Positions 11,316 through 64,000 of a stretch of 64,000 nucleotides of DNA are shown here, piece after piece. Made by a program: the position numbers and the translations under genes. Below the pieces are notes generated by a model. The model worked only from the letters and a program-made list of their open reading frames with translations. It did not search any database and had not been told where the DNA came from. Each line of letters begins with the position of its first letter. Within the stretch, counting starts at the first letter, position 1. Source of the DNA: Odiellus spinosus. Its lineage: Eukaryota; Arthropoda; Arachnida; Opiliones; Phalangiidae. The DNA is taken from the NCBI GenBank assembly GCA_963920705.1, contig OY987226.1, positions 25,986,706-26,050,705 on the forward strand, in the 5' to 3' direction.

Positions 11316-12020
11316 CACTCCTCGTAAAAGACCAGCGATTTATGATCTAAAAAGACCAGAATTCAAAGATTTCAAAAAGAAAGAGGTTATGTGGTTGGAC
11401 ATCGCTTCAGAATTAACTACAACAGGTTAGTTTCGCTCATTAATTATAGTATAGAGATTGTCCACTAAGCCTTGGTTAGCTTATTCTTTTGAGAGAACTT
11501 GGCTATAGTGGAAATTCTTGATTTTATTCAATCAAAACCTAAAAAGTATCAGAGTTCAAAGTAATTTTTTTAATATCCTAGAAGCGGAAGTAAAGAAAAG
11601 GTGGAAAACAGTAAGAGACAGATATACAAGGGAGAAGAAAAATGCAAGCTTGCCAACAGGATCAGAGTCTTACGTTACCCAAAAATGGCCTTTATTTTCA
11701 GCCCTGAGTTTCTTATCTGATCACATTAAGCACAAAAGGTAAAGTATTTACTAATTATTGGTGTTATAAACTGAGCCATTTTTGCTTACTACCTACGCTT
11801 GCTAATTTCTAGTACAATTTCAAACTATCATGATGAATAATCCAATAATTCCGAAAAATCTGATAATGAAACAGCTGTTGGATTTTTGATTCCATTTGAT
11901 CTTGAAATGAGCAATACAAGCCAAGATGAAGGGCAAACCTCAAGGAGTCATAGGTATACAAAGTTGTCACTTGCTAATTATCAGGCAGTCATATATCCAA
12001 AGTTTTCATTTAAGGGGCTC

Positions 12021-12160
12021 AAGGGAATAGAACCTACAGCACGGTTTGCCTTCCGAAAGATTTTCATGTAATACGTTTCGAGGACCTTGATTACAACAAA
12101 CTACTAACCACCATGACAATCTTATTATGGAGCGAGAAAACTGAGTGGTTCTATTCCCTT
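12021..12160. mobile_element. Possible 140-bp MITE in the MADF gene
   Basis: AAGGGAATAGAACC at 12021 is perfectly inverted by GGTTCTATTCCCTT ending 12160. It lies in the disrupted third part of the MADF gene. Target duplication not seen. Confidence 0.45.
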
Positions 12161-12701
12161 TTACTTCTTGAGAGTTTACAAATTTATTCTCAACACGAAA
12201 TAACATACTTCAGCCCAAGCTTTGAATTACGTTTAAATGTTGTTATCTAAAGTTATTTATCTAAATCCCTTAGTGATTATATTTCTTCGGATGATGGAAG
12301 ATCAAACACACCACTTGAAAATAAACCTCCAAGTTCAAAGAGAAAGGCCAAGGAAGACATTGAGCTTGAGATTTTGAAGAATATTGCAGGAAGAAAGAAA
12401 ATGCCACTTGCCGAAGCCAAGAAGCCACAATCTTCGGTGGAACTTTATTGCATGTCCTTGGTTAGTAGGATTGAGGCCATGGAACCCAAAAAACAAGCAA
12501 TGGCTCGTAAAAAAATTGAGGAAGTTTTATACGAACTAGAATTTGGTGTGGATATAGAATAATGTGTTTCATATTTTAAATACATTTTAAAAATAAATAA
12601 TCATTTGAGTTTTTAACCATCAGTCTTTTCAACTTGCGGGAGTTCATTCAATGGAATTTTTTTTTAACTATATTTGATTATCTTGCCAAGATGCACCCAT
12701 T

Positions 12702-14201
12702 TCAGAATTGAAATACTGACAGTTTTTCGCGAATTTCCTCAGATTGCCTGGTGTTGTTTCTACTACCTTGTCGCCCCATTGATAGCATCTGTACACAACC
12801 AGCATCATTTCTCCATTCACCTGGTATGATCTCGCCCTCTTGGTTTTCCCTGTCCACAAAACTGGGAGGTCAGTATCTGTTTACGCAGTTAGTGGTTTTA
12901 TTCAAAACAATTTGTCTCAAGAAATTGTGAAGAACGCATATAGCTTTCACGATTTCCAATGTGGTTTTTTCTTACGCAAGAATAGGTCTGAGTAAAATCC
13001 TCCATCTTTAAGGAAATTTTAATAAGTGAGAAATATAATACACTAGAAATTTTGGGTTTCCAAACCTGGCTGTTAAAATACCAAATGTATTTTCAACTAT
13101 TCGCCTAGCTCGGGATAAACGATAATTAAAAATTCTTTGTTTTTTTGGCAAATGAGGCCGGTTGTATGGTCGCATCAAATATCTAAAAGCGTGAACCCAT
13201 TAATGCACGCCAAGGACTATACCATTTCTCAAGTTAAAAGTACTTATTAAGTGGAAAGCCTCCATCTCCTATAAACATGTGAGGTATGAGCTCATTTGTG
13301 CCTGGTAAAGGAGCTGGTGCTGGGATAGCTATTCTTCCCGTTGTCATAGCTTTCCAAAATGCTGAATTTGATAAAATTCCAGAATCACTATGATGGCCAC
13401 TGTCACCTATGTCCACCGTGACTAGCCTGTACTGCGCGTCCGAAATGGCCAGTAGTACAATGCTAAAGTACTTCTTGTAGTTAAAAAAGTCACTACCAGA
13501 ATTGTGGGGAGCCTAGATAGCAATTACGTTTCATATGTAGATTGGGAAACATTCTGAAATAAAAAAATGTTGTATACCTGAATCCTAATATGTTTACCAT
13601 CAATCGCGCCTAAGCAATTTGGATATTGCCATTTTAGCCAAAAATCCCTACTGGTTGTGGTAAACTGCGCTAAAGAGGGTACCGGTAGATATTTCGTCTG
13701 CAGTGCTTCCCATAGAGCGCTGCAAGTTTCTCTAATAATTTGGGATGCTGTTGATCTTCCAACCCTCATACTAAATGATACTGTCTGCATACTGTCTCCA
13801 GTGGCTAGATATCTTTTAACCAGAAAGCATATTTAAAAGAAAACACCTTACTTCCTTTCATCCTTAAAACTAATTTACCTTAGGGTTAATGCCAGGCGTT
13901 CCTTTTCAGTAATGGGCTCCCGAAATTGAGTATGGTATTTTTTAATACTAGGCCCGACCAAACTTAATAAATGATCCATTGTAGATGGAAACATTCGAAA
14001 ATACGTAAAATATAGATCTTGGTTTTCAATCCTAATCTCGCTCACTAAGTTATGAAATTCCGACATTTCATTTCTTCTAGTTAAATAAGGATGAACCCAT
14101 GTGGTTCGATTTTTTCGTCTCCGTCTTCTTCTACTCAAAATAATAGCCAAAACTATGTCTTCATTTTCTGACTCGGAATCCATTTTTGGAAAACGCGCCA
14201 A
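12702..14201 (-). pseudogene. PIF/Harbinger DDE transposase (HARBI1-like), five exons, two stops
   Basis: Exons 14201-13879, 13812-13578, 13512-13244, 13182-13066 and 13005-12702 join in consistent phases (2, 0, 2, 2) at GT-AG sites. The N-terminus has RTTWVHPYLTRR and YFRMFPSTMDHLLSLVGP, typical of Harbinger transposases. The DDE residues are visible in CLGAIDGKH (first D), TVDIGDSGHHSD (second D) and [11 protein letters not shown] (E). The C-terminal LEIVKAICVLHNFLR block is interrupted by a TAA at 12974-12972, and a second stop follows near 12880. The enzyme cuts and pastes DNA with the MADF partner; this copy is inactive. Confidence 0.9.
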
Positions 14202-14343
14202 AACAAATCGGGCCTAACGCGAAAATGTGAACTTTCACACCGTTGCATGGCGCGGCGTACGTATCATCAACGTTGACGCCGTCAAAACGTCGCGCCACGG
14301 CACGTCACGCACGCTGTTAAAACGGTATAATGTGTAGTCATTA

Positions 14344-15617
14344 TATCGTAGGGTCATGGATTTGGGATATGTTGGTAACCTCGCCGGGTCCTTTGTGTTT
14401 GTAGCCTTAACGGTTTCGGAGTTACGAGGAGGTGAAATCGGCCACAAGCTGTGTCGAGATAATATACAGCTTCGGTTCGGGGACATGTTTTCCGCGGACC
14501 TTGCTGTGCTCACTATCGTTCGCTGTAATGATTCGCTACCCTTCCACAAGTGGAAATTTAACTAATTAAAAATTAAAATTTAAACAAAGACTACTTAGTG
14601 CACTATATTCTCATCTTATTTAAAAACGAAAAATAAAAACAACCTGACTAGTTTTGGCTAATTGCGAGTATCGCTTCCATCATCAGGAGTGATTACAAAA
14701 AGGTTTCGTTGGGTACGAGTTAAGCTCGGTTACATTGATCGTTGACCCGACAATAAAAAACTCACTCCATGGGGGGGACAAGTTCTGAGCCTATGATTAG
14801 TTGAAAAGTAAATGGCCCTATTAGAAAAACCTTAAAAATAGAGCTTTCAACACCAAAACGCGAGTTTCACCAAAAAAGTAGGAAAAGGTTTTTCCTTTTC
14901 CACTCGAAATTCGCCCAGTGAATCCCGGTTTCCGGTATCATGCGATTCCGAGCTCTACCTATTTGAGAAAATTTGTGTACTGAATGTATTTCAGCTACAT
15001 ACGTCGTTTATATATTTATTTATAAATCTCTAAATAATGACTAGGATCTATTTCAATACGCAAATATAAGCAGATATTACTTGAGAACTAAACTTTGTTT
15101 AAAGCTCCCTGCCGCTAGAACAACCAAAAAACTAAAGTCAATATTTAATATTGGGATCGAACCATTTAACTTAATGCATCCAAATAATGCCAAGTAGCCC
15201 AATTTAAAAAAAAATCATTAGAGGTAATCCAATAATCCTTGGATAATTAAATGAATAAATTTAACTTCTAAAACGCGTCCAAGTGTCAAAACAGGATAAA
15301 TAATTTTAAATAATAATGAAAAATTCAAATCTGCCCAGAGATAGGGGCTATAAGTCTCTTAAGACTCGACCCGTTTCAATATGTGTTACAGAGATCTTAT
15401 AGAGAAAAACTTCTAGAGACAACTTTTATTTGAATCTAAAATTTCCCAATTGTGATTGTTAATGCAATTTAAAGCCAATAATCTGAGCACGCATTTTACT
15501 AATAAAATAACTCAAATTAATTTATTTTTCACAAATGGGCACGCGTGAATTTATTAGTGATCTTATAAAATTTACATAAAATAAATAAACTTTGTAATTA
15601 ACGTGATATAAAGCCAG
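14344..15617. other. No gene supported
   Basis: 14356-14565 is GC-richer and open on both strands, but no family was recognised. The remainder, down to the IR poly(A) signal, is plain AT-rich sequence. Confidence 0.35.
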
Positions 15618-15623
15618 TTTATT
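15618..15623 (-). terminator. Poly(A) signal of the IR gene
   Basis: AATAAA on the minus strand about 70 nt downstream of the IR stop codon, the first such hexamer after the gene. Confidence 0.6.
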
Positions 15624-15692
15624 TTTTATGATATTTATGGCTATATGTAAGATTTAACTTTAAAATCTCAAAGCTCAAGGACTAGCAAGTTT

Positions 15693-59049
<43,357 letters not shown>

Positions 59050-59094
59050 CTATAACCAGAAACACGAGTGTAAAATAAAATGTTAATAAATATA

Positions 59095-59360
59095 ATACCG
59101 GGTTCGTACACGACCTGGAAAACCTGGAAGAGTCAGGGAATTTGGAAATTGGCCCAAAAGGTCAGAAAAAAATCAGGGAATTTTCAAATGAGCCCAAATG
59201 TTCAGAGAAATAAAATATTTTGGTACATGTCAAGGAACTGTTTACGATTGTTTGACCAATTAATTGAAACGTAATTATTATAAACTGTTAAATTTTGCCT
59301 AAACATTAAACTTTTTCTCAAACTCTGAGTAAACTATCGACCATGATTGATAAACTTCGT
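59095..59360. repeat. Dispersed repeat (CACGACCTGGAAAA family), copy 2
   Basis: Same family as 24576-24900: GTACACGACCTGGAAAACCT, TGTCAAGGAACTG and CTGAGTAAACTAT appear in the same order. Confidence 0.7.
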
Positions 59361-60840
59361 TTAATTAATAGCCGCTATTAATTTATCCATGGTCCTTGTT
59401 TCGATCACTCCAATTTCGCCGGGAGGGGGAACATGCAGTGGCGTATCATATTATAGAGTTACATCCGCTGACAATAGAGGCAAATTTATTGTAGGGTCTA
59501 TAGCACCTCCTATATTAAATGTTCTAAAAAACACCTGTCACGACGCAAAATTTGAGGATATTATACTTCAAACCCACGTAAGTTTGCACCACGCGCGAAA
59601 CTACATATAACTTTCTCTGTATTATATACTCCCTGGTAACCTAGCTAAGGAACTGTTTCTAATTCGAAAGGGCCTAGCCGGATAAGATAGTGAAAATTGC
59701 CTTTGAACGAATCGAAACAACAAAAAATAGTCCCAAAATGAGCATGACTAATGGTGATCATGTGCAAATTTTCAACTCAAAAGATGCGCACATAACCTCA
59801 AAAACACATATTATGTGTTTTTTCATTTTTGGCGATATCTTGGCCAAATTTTTACCAAATCGAACATACTTTTTTTTTTTTTTTAAATTAAAGGTCTCTG
59901 GAAGCCCTACAAGGTGGTATTTTTTTAAAAAAAATTCACGCTCAAAAGCAAATTGATTACAAGCGTAGACTAGATAGATTTTTTTTTAACTTTGTATAAA
60001 CATCGCTTCTCGGGGTATAAATAAGCGAGATTATAATTTTTCCCACTCAATGATAACCTTGTGTAGGGCGAGGATTGGTTCACATTAGGCTTTCACGCTA
60101 GCGGTGTTGCCTAGTTGATTCGGCAACGGCTCTTGGTTGCTAAGGCGGTGGTGAAACGCACCTATTATCACATAATTTGAGTAGTGTGCTTAAATAAGGC
60201 ACGTACTTCTTGCAAGAACCCTTTGCAAGTACCTATTTTTCGGCGACTTGATTCGCAATTCTTCGACTGTAAGGCAAGTATGACTTTACAATAGGGGAAA
60301 AAAAAATACGATCAAGTTGGACATCCTACACCAAGTGCTCAATTATACTTAAAATCCTAATCTCTACTTTATTTATAAATGTATTTGAGTCCCGCGACTA
60401 GGATGTGCTATAGAGTATAGACCCAGACTTTAATAAATGGACAACTACTCAATAGCAGCCCCATTCCTACTACTAGGATAGGCTATACGGTAATTAAGGT
60501 AGGCAAGTTCAATAAGCCGCCACACACTTCCAGTCTGCAATTAGTTCACTAGAGTACTTGTTCGATTTGCGAACTTGCTTTAAGTTGTACAAACTTCGCA
60601 ACTGTGATCCCGCGAAAAGATCGAGCCGGTTTACACTCGACAAGTTGCAAAAATTCTATAAGCGGATGCACATTGAAGTTGTTCGAGAAATCAAATATGC
60701 TTGAAACTCGCGCGAGGGTTTAAATTTCGCGTGTGTCAGGAGAAGCGCTGGATTTGCAGTATAGTCCTGGTCGATTTCCAAAACCGGAAGTCTAGAGACC
60801 CTCGCGAAAATTTTGGCGGGGAAAACTTTTGTCACGTGAT
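59361..60840. other. No gene supported
   Basis: Contains CAGTGGCGTATC at 59436 (possible hAT end), a poly(T) run at 59870 and short frames without recognisable family. Confidence 0.35.
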
Positions 60841-60845
60841 CGTCC

Positions 60846-61003
60846 GCCATCTTTTTGTAGTGTGAATATAGCGACAGACTAACCAACGCCTCCTATATTT
60901 TATCATATCGGAGGTGTTGGACTAACAACTTGAATTTGGTTTGTGGGAAATAAAATTAGAAATAGTCTTGCAACCTGTTACTGCAAAAAGATGGCGGCGC
61001 GGC
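60846..61003. mobile_element. Small inverted-repeat element
   Basis: CCGCCATCTTTTTGTAGTG mirrors TACTGCAAAAAGATGGCGG; an inner pair, CCAACGCCTCC and GGAGGTGTTGG, nests inside. Confidence 0.5.
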
Positions 61004-61076
61004 TATGAGACAAGCGCCCATTTCCGGCAAATCGACGAAGAACCAGGCCTTAAATATTTTGAAAAATATTCTAGTT

Positions 61077-62417
61077 AGTTTGTCGTCATATGACGTTGTT
61101 TCCCAACTTGGTGTAATTTTACTCTGGTCTGTCCTGCCTTAAAGGAATATATTTTATTCTTCACTCACAGTCTTAATCCACAAAGAAGGTTAACTTAAAA
61201 AAAGGTTACTTAAAACTTTCTGTACAGACAAGTAGAGTATATGTAGATCGAGTAGCGCAAATAAGCGAAATTTTACATCGTAATTTTTAGTTTAACCTGA
61301 TATACGGAAAGCCAATGCGTTAGTTGTTTATTGATAGGTTTATTAGGGTTGTGTTGTATACTGAAGCCATGTATAGGTTCAATGTGATATAACATTTTGC
61401 CTTTTCACGTTACTTGGTCTACAAATACTCTACAACCGTCAAAATTCTGATATGGTTTTAAAAGAAGAACCTTGACCTTCTGTATTTAATCTCATATCGA
61501 GATTAAATGTTTTTCGCATCTAATCTTAATTGGTTTATCAATATGTTATTTGTATATATTTTTTTTAAGATTTTATATTTTTTAGATTAGAATAAATTTA
61601 TTATTCAGGAAGATTTTGTAGAATCTAGTTCTCAGGATTACCGGTGTTGAAAATTTATTTTGCTAATGTTATCTTGATGTCTGTGTTTTCTGCCCGCTAT
61701 TTGGTAGTGGTAAGATTAATATTTTTCATTTTAATTAATTGACTTATTTGGCGTTTATTTGATAATTTGCTTTACTTAAATTGTTCGTGTAAGGGCTATT
61801 TTACATATTACCAAAGATTGCTAATTTCAGTTGTCTTAATTCTGATTTTTTTGTTTTAACCCTGAATTATGGACCGGATTATTTATCTTGAAATCTATGT
61901 GGTTATATCTTATTTATTTTCCCTTTTTTTCTCTAGTTAGGTTTGGTTTTAAGTAGAGAATTATTTAGGGTTGTGTTGGTATACTGAAGAAATGCATATA
62001 GGTTCAATGTGATATAATATTTTGCCTATTGGCGTTACTTGGTCTGCAAATACTCTAGAGCCTTCAAAATTATTATATGGTTTTAAAAGAAGAACCTTGA
62101 CCTTGCTTATTTTACTCGATACGCATTTATATTAAAATTAATTCATTATTCAGCAAATTTTTTTCCGACTCTGGTTCTCAAAATTTTAGTTTGAATTAAG
62201 TTTGATTCTTTTGCATTCAAATTTATCTTGATAAGAAGTATATTTTGATCTGAATTATTGGTTTAATATATTTAGTGTTTAATTGAGATATTATTTCTTT
62301 TTGCTTTCAATCTTCGTCTTCTACAAATGCCATAAATTTTAATATTTTAGGTAAGGTTAGGTTAGTTAACATCACGTGGTTGTCGGGGAGGTATTATTTT
62401 GGTTTCCCAACTTGTTG
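61077..62417. mobile_element. Solo partial copy of the 15.8-kb element's arm
   Basis: Same orientation as the left arm part 42830-44440: TGTTTCCCAACTTGGT start, then TATACTGAAGCCATGTATAG, ATCTCATATCGAGATTAAAT, TTCTGCCCGCTATTTGGTAG, and the inner end GTCGGGGAGGT plus GGTTTCCCAACTTGTT. It lies outside the inverted structure, so the arm sequence is a dispersed family. Confidence 0.8.
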
Positions 62418-62580
62418 AATATAATTTAAACATGCACTATACTACAAACGTTGATATATAAAAATATATACCGTAAAGATTGACTGGAAGAAAAGATAGT
62501 AGAGCGCATAATTTTAGAATATCATAATTAAGAAATAAAAAGTTTATTTCTAGAACTTTCCCGACCTTCCAAGAACTTTC

Positions 62581-62985
62581 CAGAATTTTCTCGACATTTT
62601 AAGCACTATCCAGAATTTTCTAGACATTTTAAGCACTTTCCAGAATTTTCTAGACATTTTAAGCACTTTCCAGAATTTTCTAGACATTTTAAGCACTTTC
62701 CAGAATTTTCTAGACATTTTAAGCACTTTCCAGAATTTTCTAGACATTTTAAGCATTTTCCAGAATTTTCTAGACATTTTAAGCACTTTCCAAAATTTTC
62801 TAGACATTTTAAGCACTTTCCAAAATTTTCTAGACATTTTAAGCACTTTCCAGAGTTTTCTAGACATTTTAAGCACTTTCCAGAGTTTTCTAGACATTTT
62901 AAGCACTTTCCAGAGTTTTCTAGACATTTTAAGCACTTTCCAGAATTTTCTAGACATTTTAAGCCCTTTCCAGAATTTTCTAGAC
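62581..62985. repeat. 30-bp satellite, 13 full copies
   Basis: Unit CAGAATTTTCTAGACATTTT plus AAGCACTTTC with single-base variants; a partial copy at each edge. The 10-residue repeats in two minus frames (MSRKFWKVLK, CLENSGKCLK) follow from the 30-bp period. Confidence 0.95.
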
Positions 62986-63590
62986 CTCTACAGACTTTTC
63001 TGCTACCTTCTAGAACATTCTGGAAACAGTTATGGACGTACGCACGTATGGACAATGTAAGTGCGCATAATCGATACGTAAAAACATGAAGTTCGTATTG
63101 CGTTTGGGCAATGCCTACGTAATTTTTATAAGGCATGTGCATGCTCGAATTTTTTAATTTACTTTGGGTCATTTTAAGTTGCCGTTTTTTTGCCAAAATG
63201 TTGTGTTTTACGTCATAGCAGTTTTGAAGTTTCGGTTCCTGGTCAAAAATTACCTTCATTGCGCATGATCAACGCTCCTAAGAGCGACAGATGTAATTGG
63301 GTGAGTATAAAGAGAAGGAGAGAGGAAAACTCCGTAGGCATTGGTTTGGGTATAAAATATTTTTTGAACAACAAAATATGTTATTTTACTTGTTTATTAT
63401 GATATTCAAAAATTACGCGCTTTGTTTACTAACTTTTTGTTTCTATCATGCTTACTGGCAACTCTAAAATGTACATTTTTTACGCTATTAGGATAAACAC
63501 GTTCGTGTTTATCCCTTTATCTGAACTCGAATTTCATCAGAAACCGTAATGTCTTTTCCAATGGACCCGCGGCGCTTGATAACTGAAAGC

Positions 63591-63613
63591 GTCGTCGTCG
63601 TCGTCGTCGTCGT
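63591..63613. repeat. (GTC)n microsatellite
   Basis: Pure trinucleotide run; on minus it codes a threonine run within the frame at 63509-63700. Confidence 0.9.
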
Positions 63614-63712
63614 TTCCCTCTTCCCACCGTCCACTGAATTCGAATTAATACAGACAAAGGTACTTTTGAAAAAATTTGATAAGACTTCGATCAGGTACAA
63701 GAGTATCTCTAG
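63614..63712 (-). other. Possible upstream IR exon, weak
   Basis: Minus frame reads LYLIEVLSNFFKSTFVCINS before a repeat-derived threonine run. The hydrophobic-aromatic pattern could suit an IR amino-terminal domain on the correct strand and side of the gene, but no donor in phase 2 was found. Confidence 0.2.
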
Positions 63713-63760
63713 TTAAACACAGATTTCAATAATGAAATGTTGATTAAGTATACGAAGTAA

Positions 63761-64000
63761 TAGAAAGTAAGGTACCTGAATGGGTTACAAAAGGGTGAAA
63801 TCTTAAGCTTAGCCGAGCTTTACTAATTGCTTCAAAATGAATAAACAAAAATTTTATTTCTTAAACAGTAGAATGATAAGGAATATCCATCGAATTCGAG
63901 TTAATAGAAAGTAAGGTGCCTGAATGGGTTACAAAAGGGTGAAATCATAAGCTTAGCCGAGCTTTATTAATTGCTTCAAAATGGTAAACAAAATTTTATT
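63761..64000. repeat. Direct repeat, period about 144 bp, running off the window
   Basis: ATAGAAAGTAAGGTACCTGA and TGAATGGGTTACAAAAGGGT, AAGCTTAGCCGAGCTTTA recur at 63761 and 63905. The second copy continues to the window edge. Confidence 0.8.

Larger units (their letters stand above)
9267..12562 (+). pseudogene. Harbinger MADF-BESS accessory protein, interrupted
   Basis: DNA-binding partner of the Harbinger transposase. Exon 1 starts MADFDERLVE (9267-9297), is interrupted by the insert 9298-11315, and resumes RKRPAIYDLKRPEFKDF...KEVMWLDIASEL to the donor CAG|GTTAGT at 11425. Exon 2 (11582-11738, acceptor TTTAATATCCTAG, phase 1 matched) encodes the rest of the MADF fold with EVKKRWKTVRDRYTREKK and KWPLFSALSFL. 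Exon 3 starts near 11813 but soon meets a stop in frame. The C-terminal part (about 12270-12562) carries a BESS motif, MEPKKQAMARKKIEEVLYEL (about 12476-12535), then a stop. The insert and the stop make it a pseudogene. Confidence 0.82.
9145..14338. mobile_element. PIF/Harbinger transposon, two genes, with nested insert
   Basis: About 5.2 kb between 48-bp imperfect TIRs: ACTACACATTATACCGTTTT at 9145 and its mirror ending 14338, both continuing into GCGTGCGTGACGTG and CGTGGCGCG. It holds the two genes expected of PIF/Harbinger elements, a Myb/MADF-type accessory gene on plus and a DDE transposase on minus, in convergent orientation. TTA occurs just outside both ends (9138-9140 and 14341-14343) and may be the 3-bp target duplication. 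Both genes are damaged, so the copy is not autonomous now. Confidence 0.88.

Noticed and set aside
59436..59447. CAGTGGCGTATC as a second hAT end with the downstream 73-codon frame
   Set aside because: No inverted partner or transposase was found and the frame has no recognisable domain; the 8-bp core can occur by chance.
62550..63259. Repeat proteins of 135 and 217 codons (MSRKFWKVLK and CLENSGKCLK repeats)
   Set aside because: Both derive from the 30-bp satellite in different frames; no conserved flanking domain.

Overview
The window looks like a transposon-dense stretch of arthropod, most probably insect, nuclear DNA. It is AT-rich and its coding exons are short and joined by GT-AG introns. 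It carries GGTTA/TTAGG-type repeats and several insect-type DNA transposon superfamilies: hAT, PIF/Harbinger, an ISL2EU-like element, Tc1/mariner and many MITEs. The main host gene encodes a chemosensory ionotropic receptor (IR). No tRNA, rRNA, CRISPR array or bacterial operon was seen.

Host genes. (1) A divergent IR gene runs on the minus strand from at least 59,049 down to 15,693. Six exons can be read (59,049-58,980; 58,374-58,213; 40,071-39,924; 24,469-24,258; 20,960-20,668; 15,924-15,693). All five junctions keep phase and give about 371 residues: S1 lobe, M1, pore, M3, S2 lobe, M4, stop, then AATAAA. The 5' exon(s) with the signal peptide are not identified. (2) Downstream on the same strand is a two-exon gene for a small secreted protein, with TATA box, signal peptide, phase-1 intron and AATAAA (8,476-4,983). 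(3) A possible three-exon tail-anchored protein fragment lies at 11,041-10,201 (minus), inside a transposon-like insert.

Layout. 1-5 kb: hairpin MITEs, minisatellite-bearing elements and a hAT transposase fragment. 5-9 kb: secreted-protein gene with MITEs in its intron. 9.1-14.3 kb: a 5.2-kb PIF/Harbinger element with convergent MADF-BESS and transposase genes; the first MADF exon is split by a 2-kb insert with long inverted repeats. 15.7-24.5 kb: the last three IR exons, with repeats in the introns. 25.2-25.4 kb: an (AT)n tract. 26.7-36.3 kb: a nest in which an ISL2EU-like element and a long-TIR element with 4-bp target duplication (holding a mariner remnant) sit inside an older array element. 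36.4-39.8 kb: a palindromic Tc1/mariner element. 39.9-40.1 kb: the IR M1/pore exon. 40.5-56.3 kb: a 15.8-kb inverted structure with arms of about 3.6-3.9 kb ending in a conserved 34-nt hairpin. 58.2-59.1 kb: the upstream IR exons. 59.1-64 kb: further repeats, including a solo copy of the arm family and a 30-bp satellite.

Main theme. Very large IR introns are filled by transposons, and several neighbouring elements exist as head-to-head inverted duplicates whose two copies are broken in different places. All calls come from reading the sequence; no database or alignment program was used.
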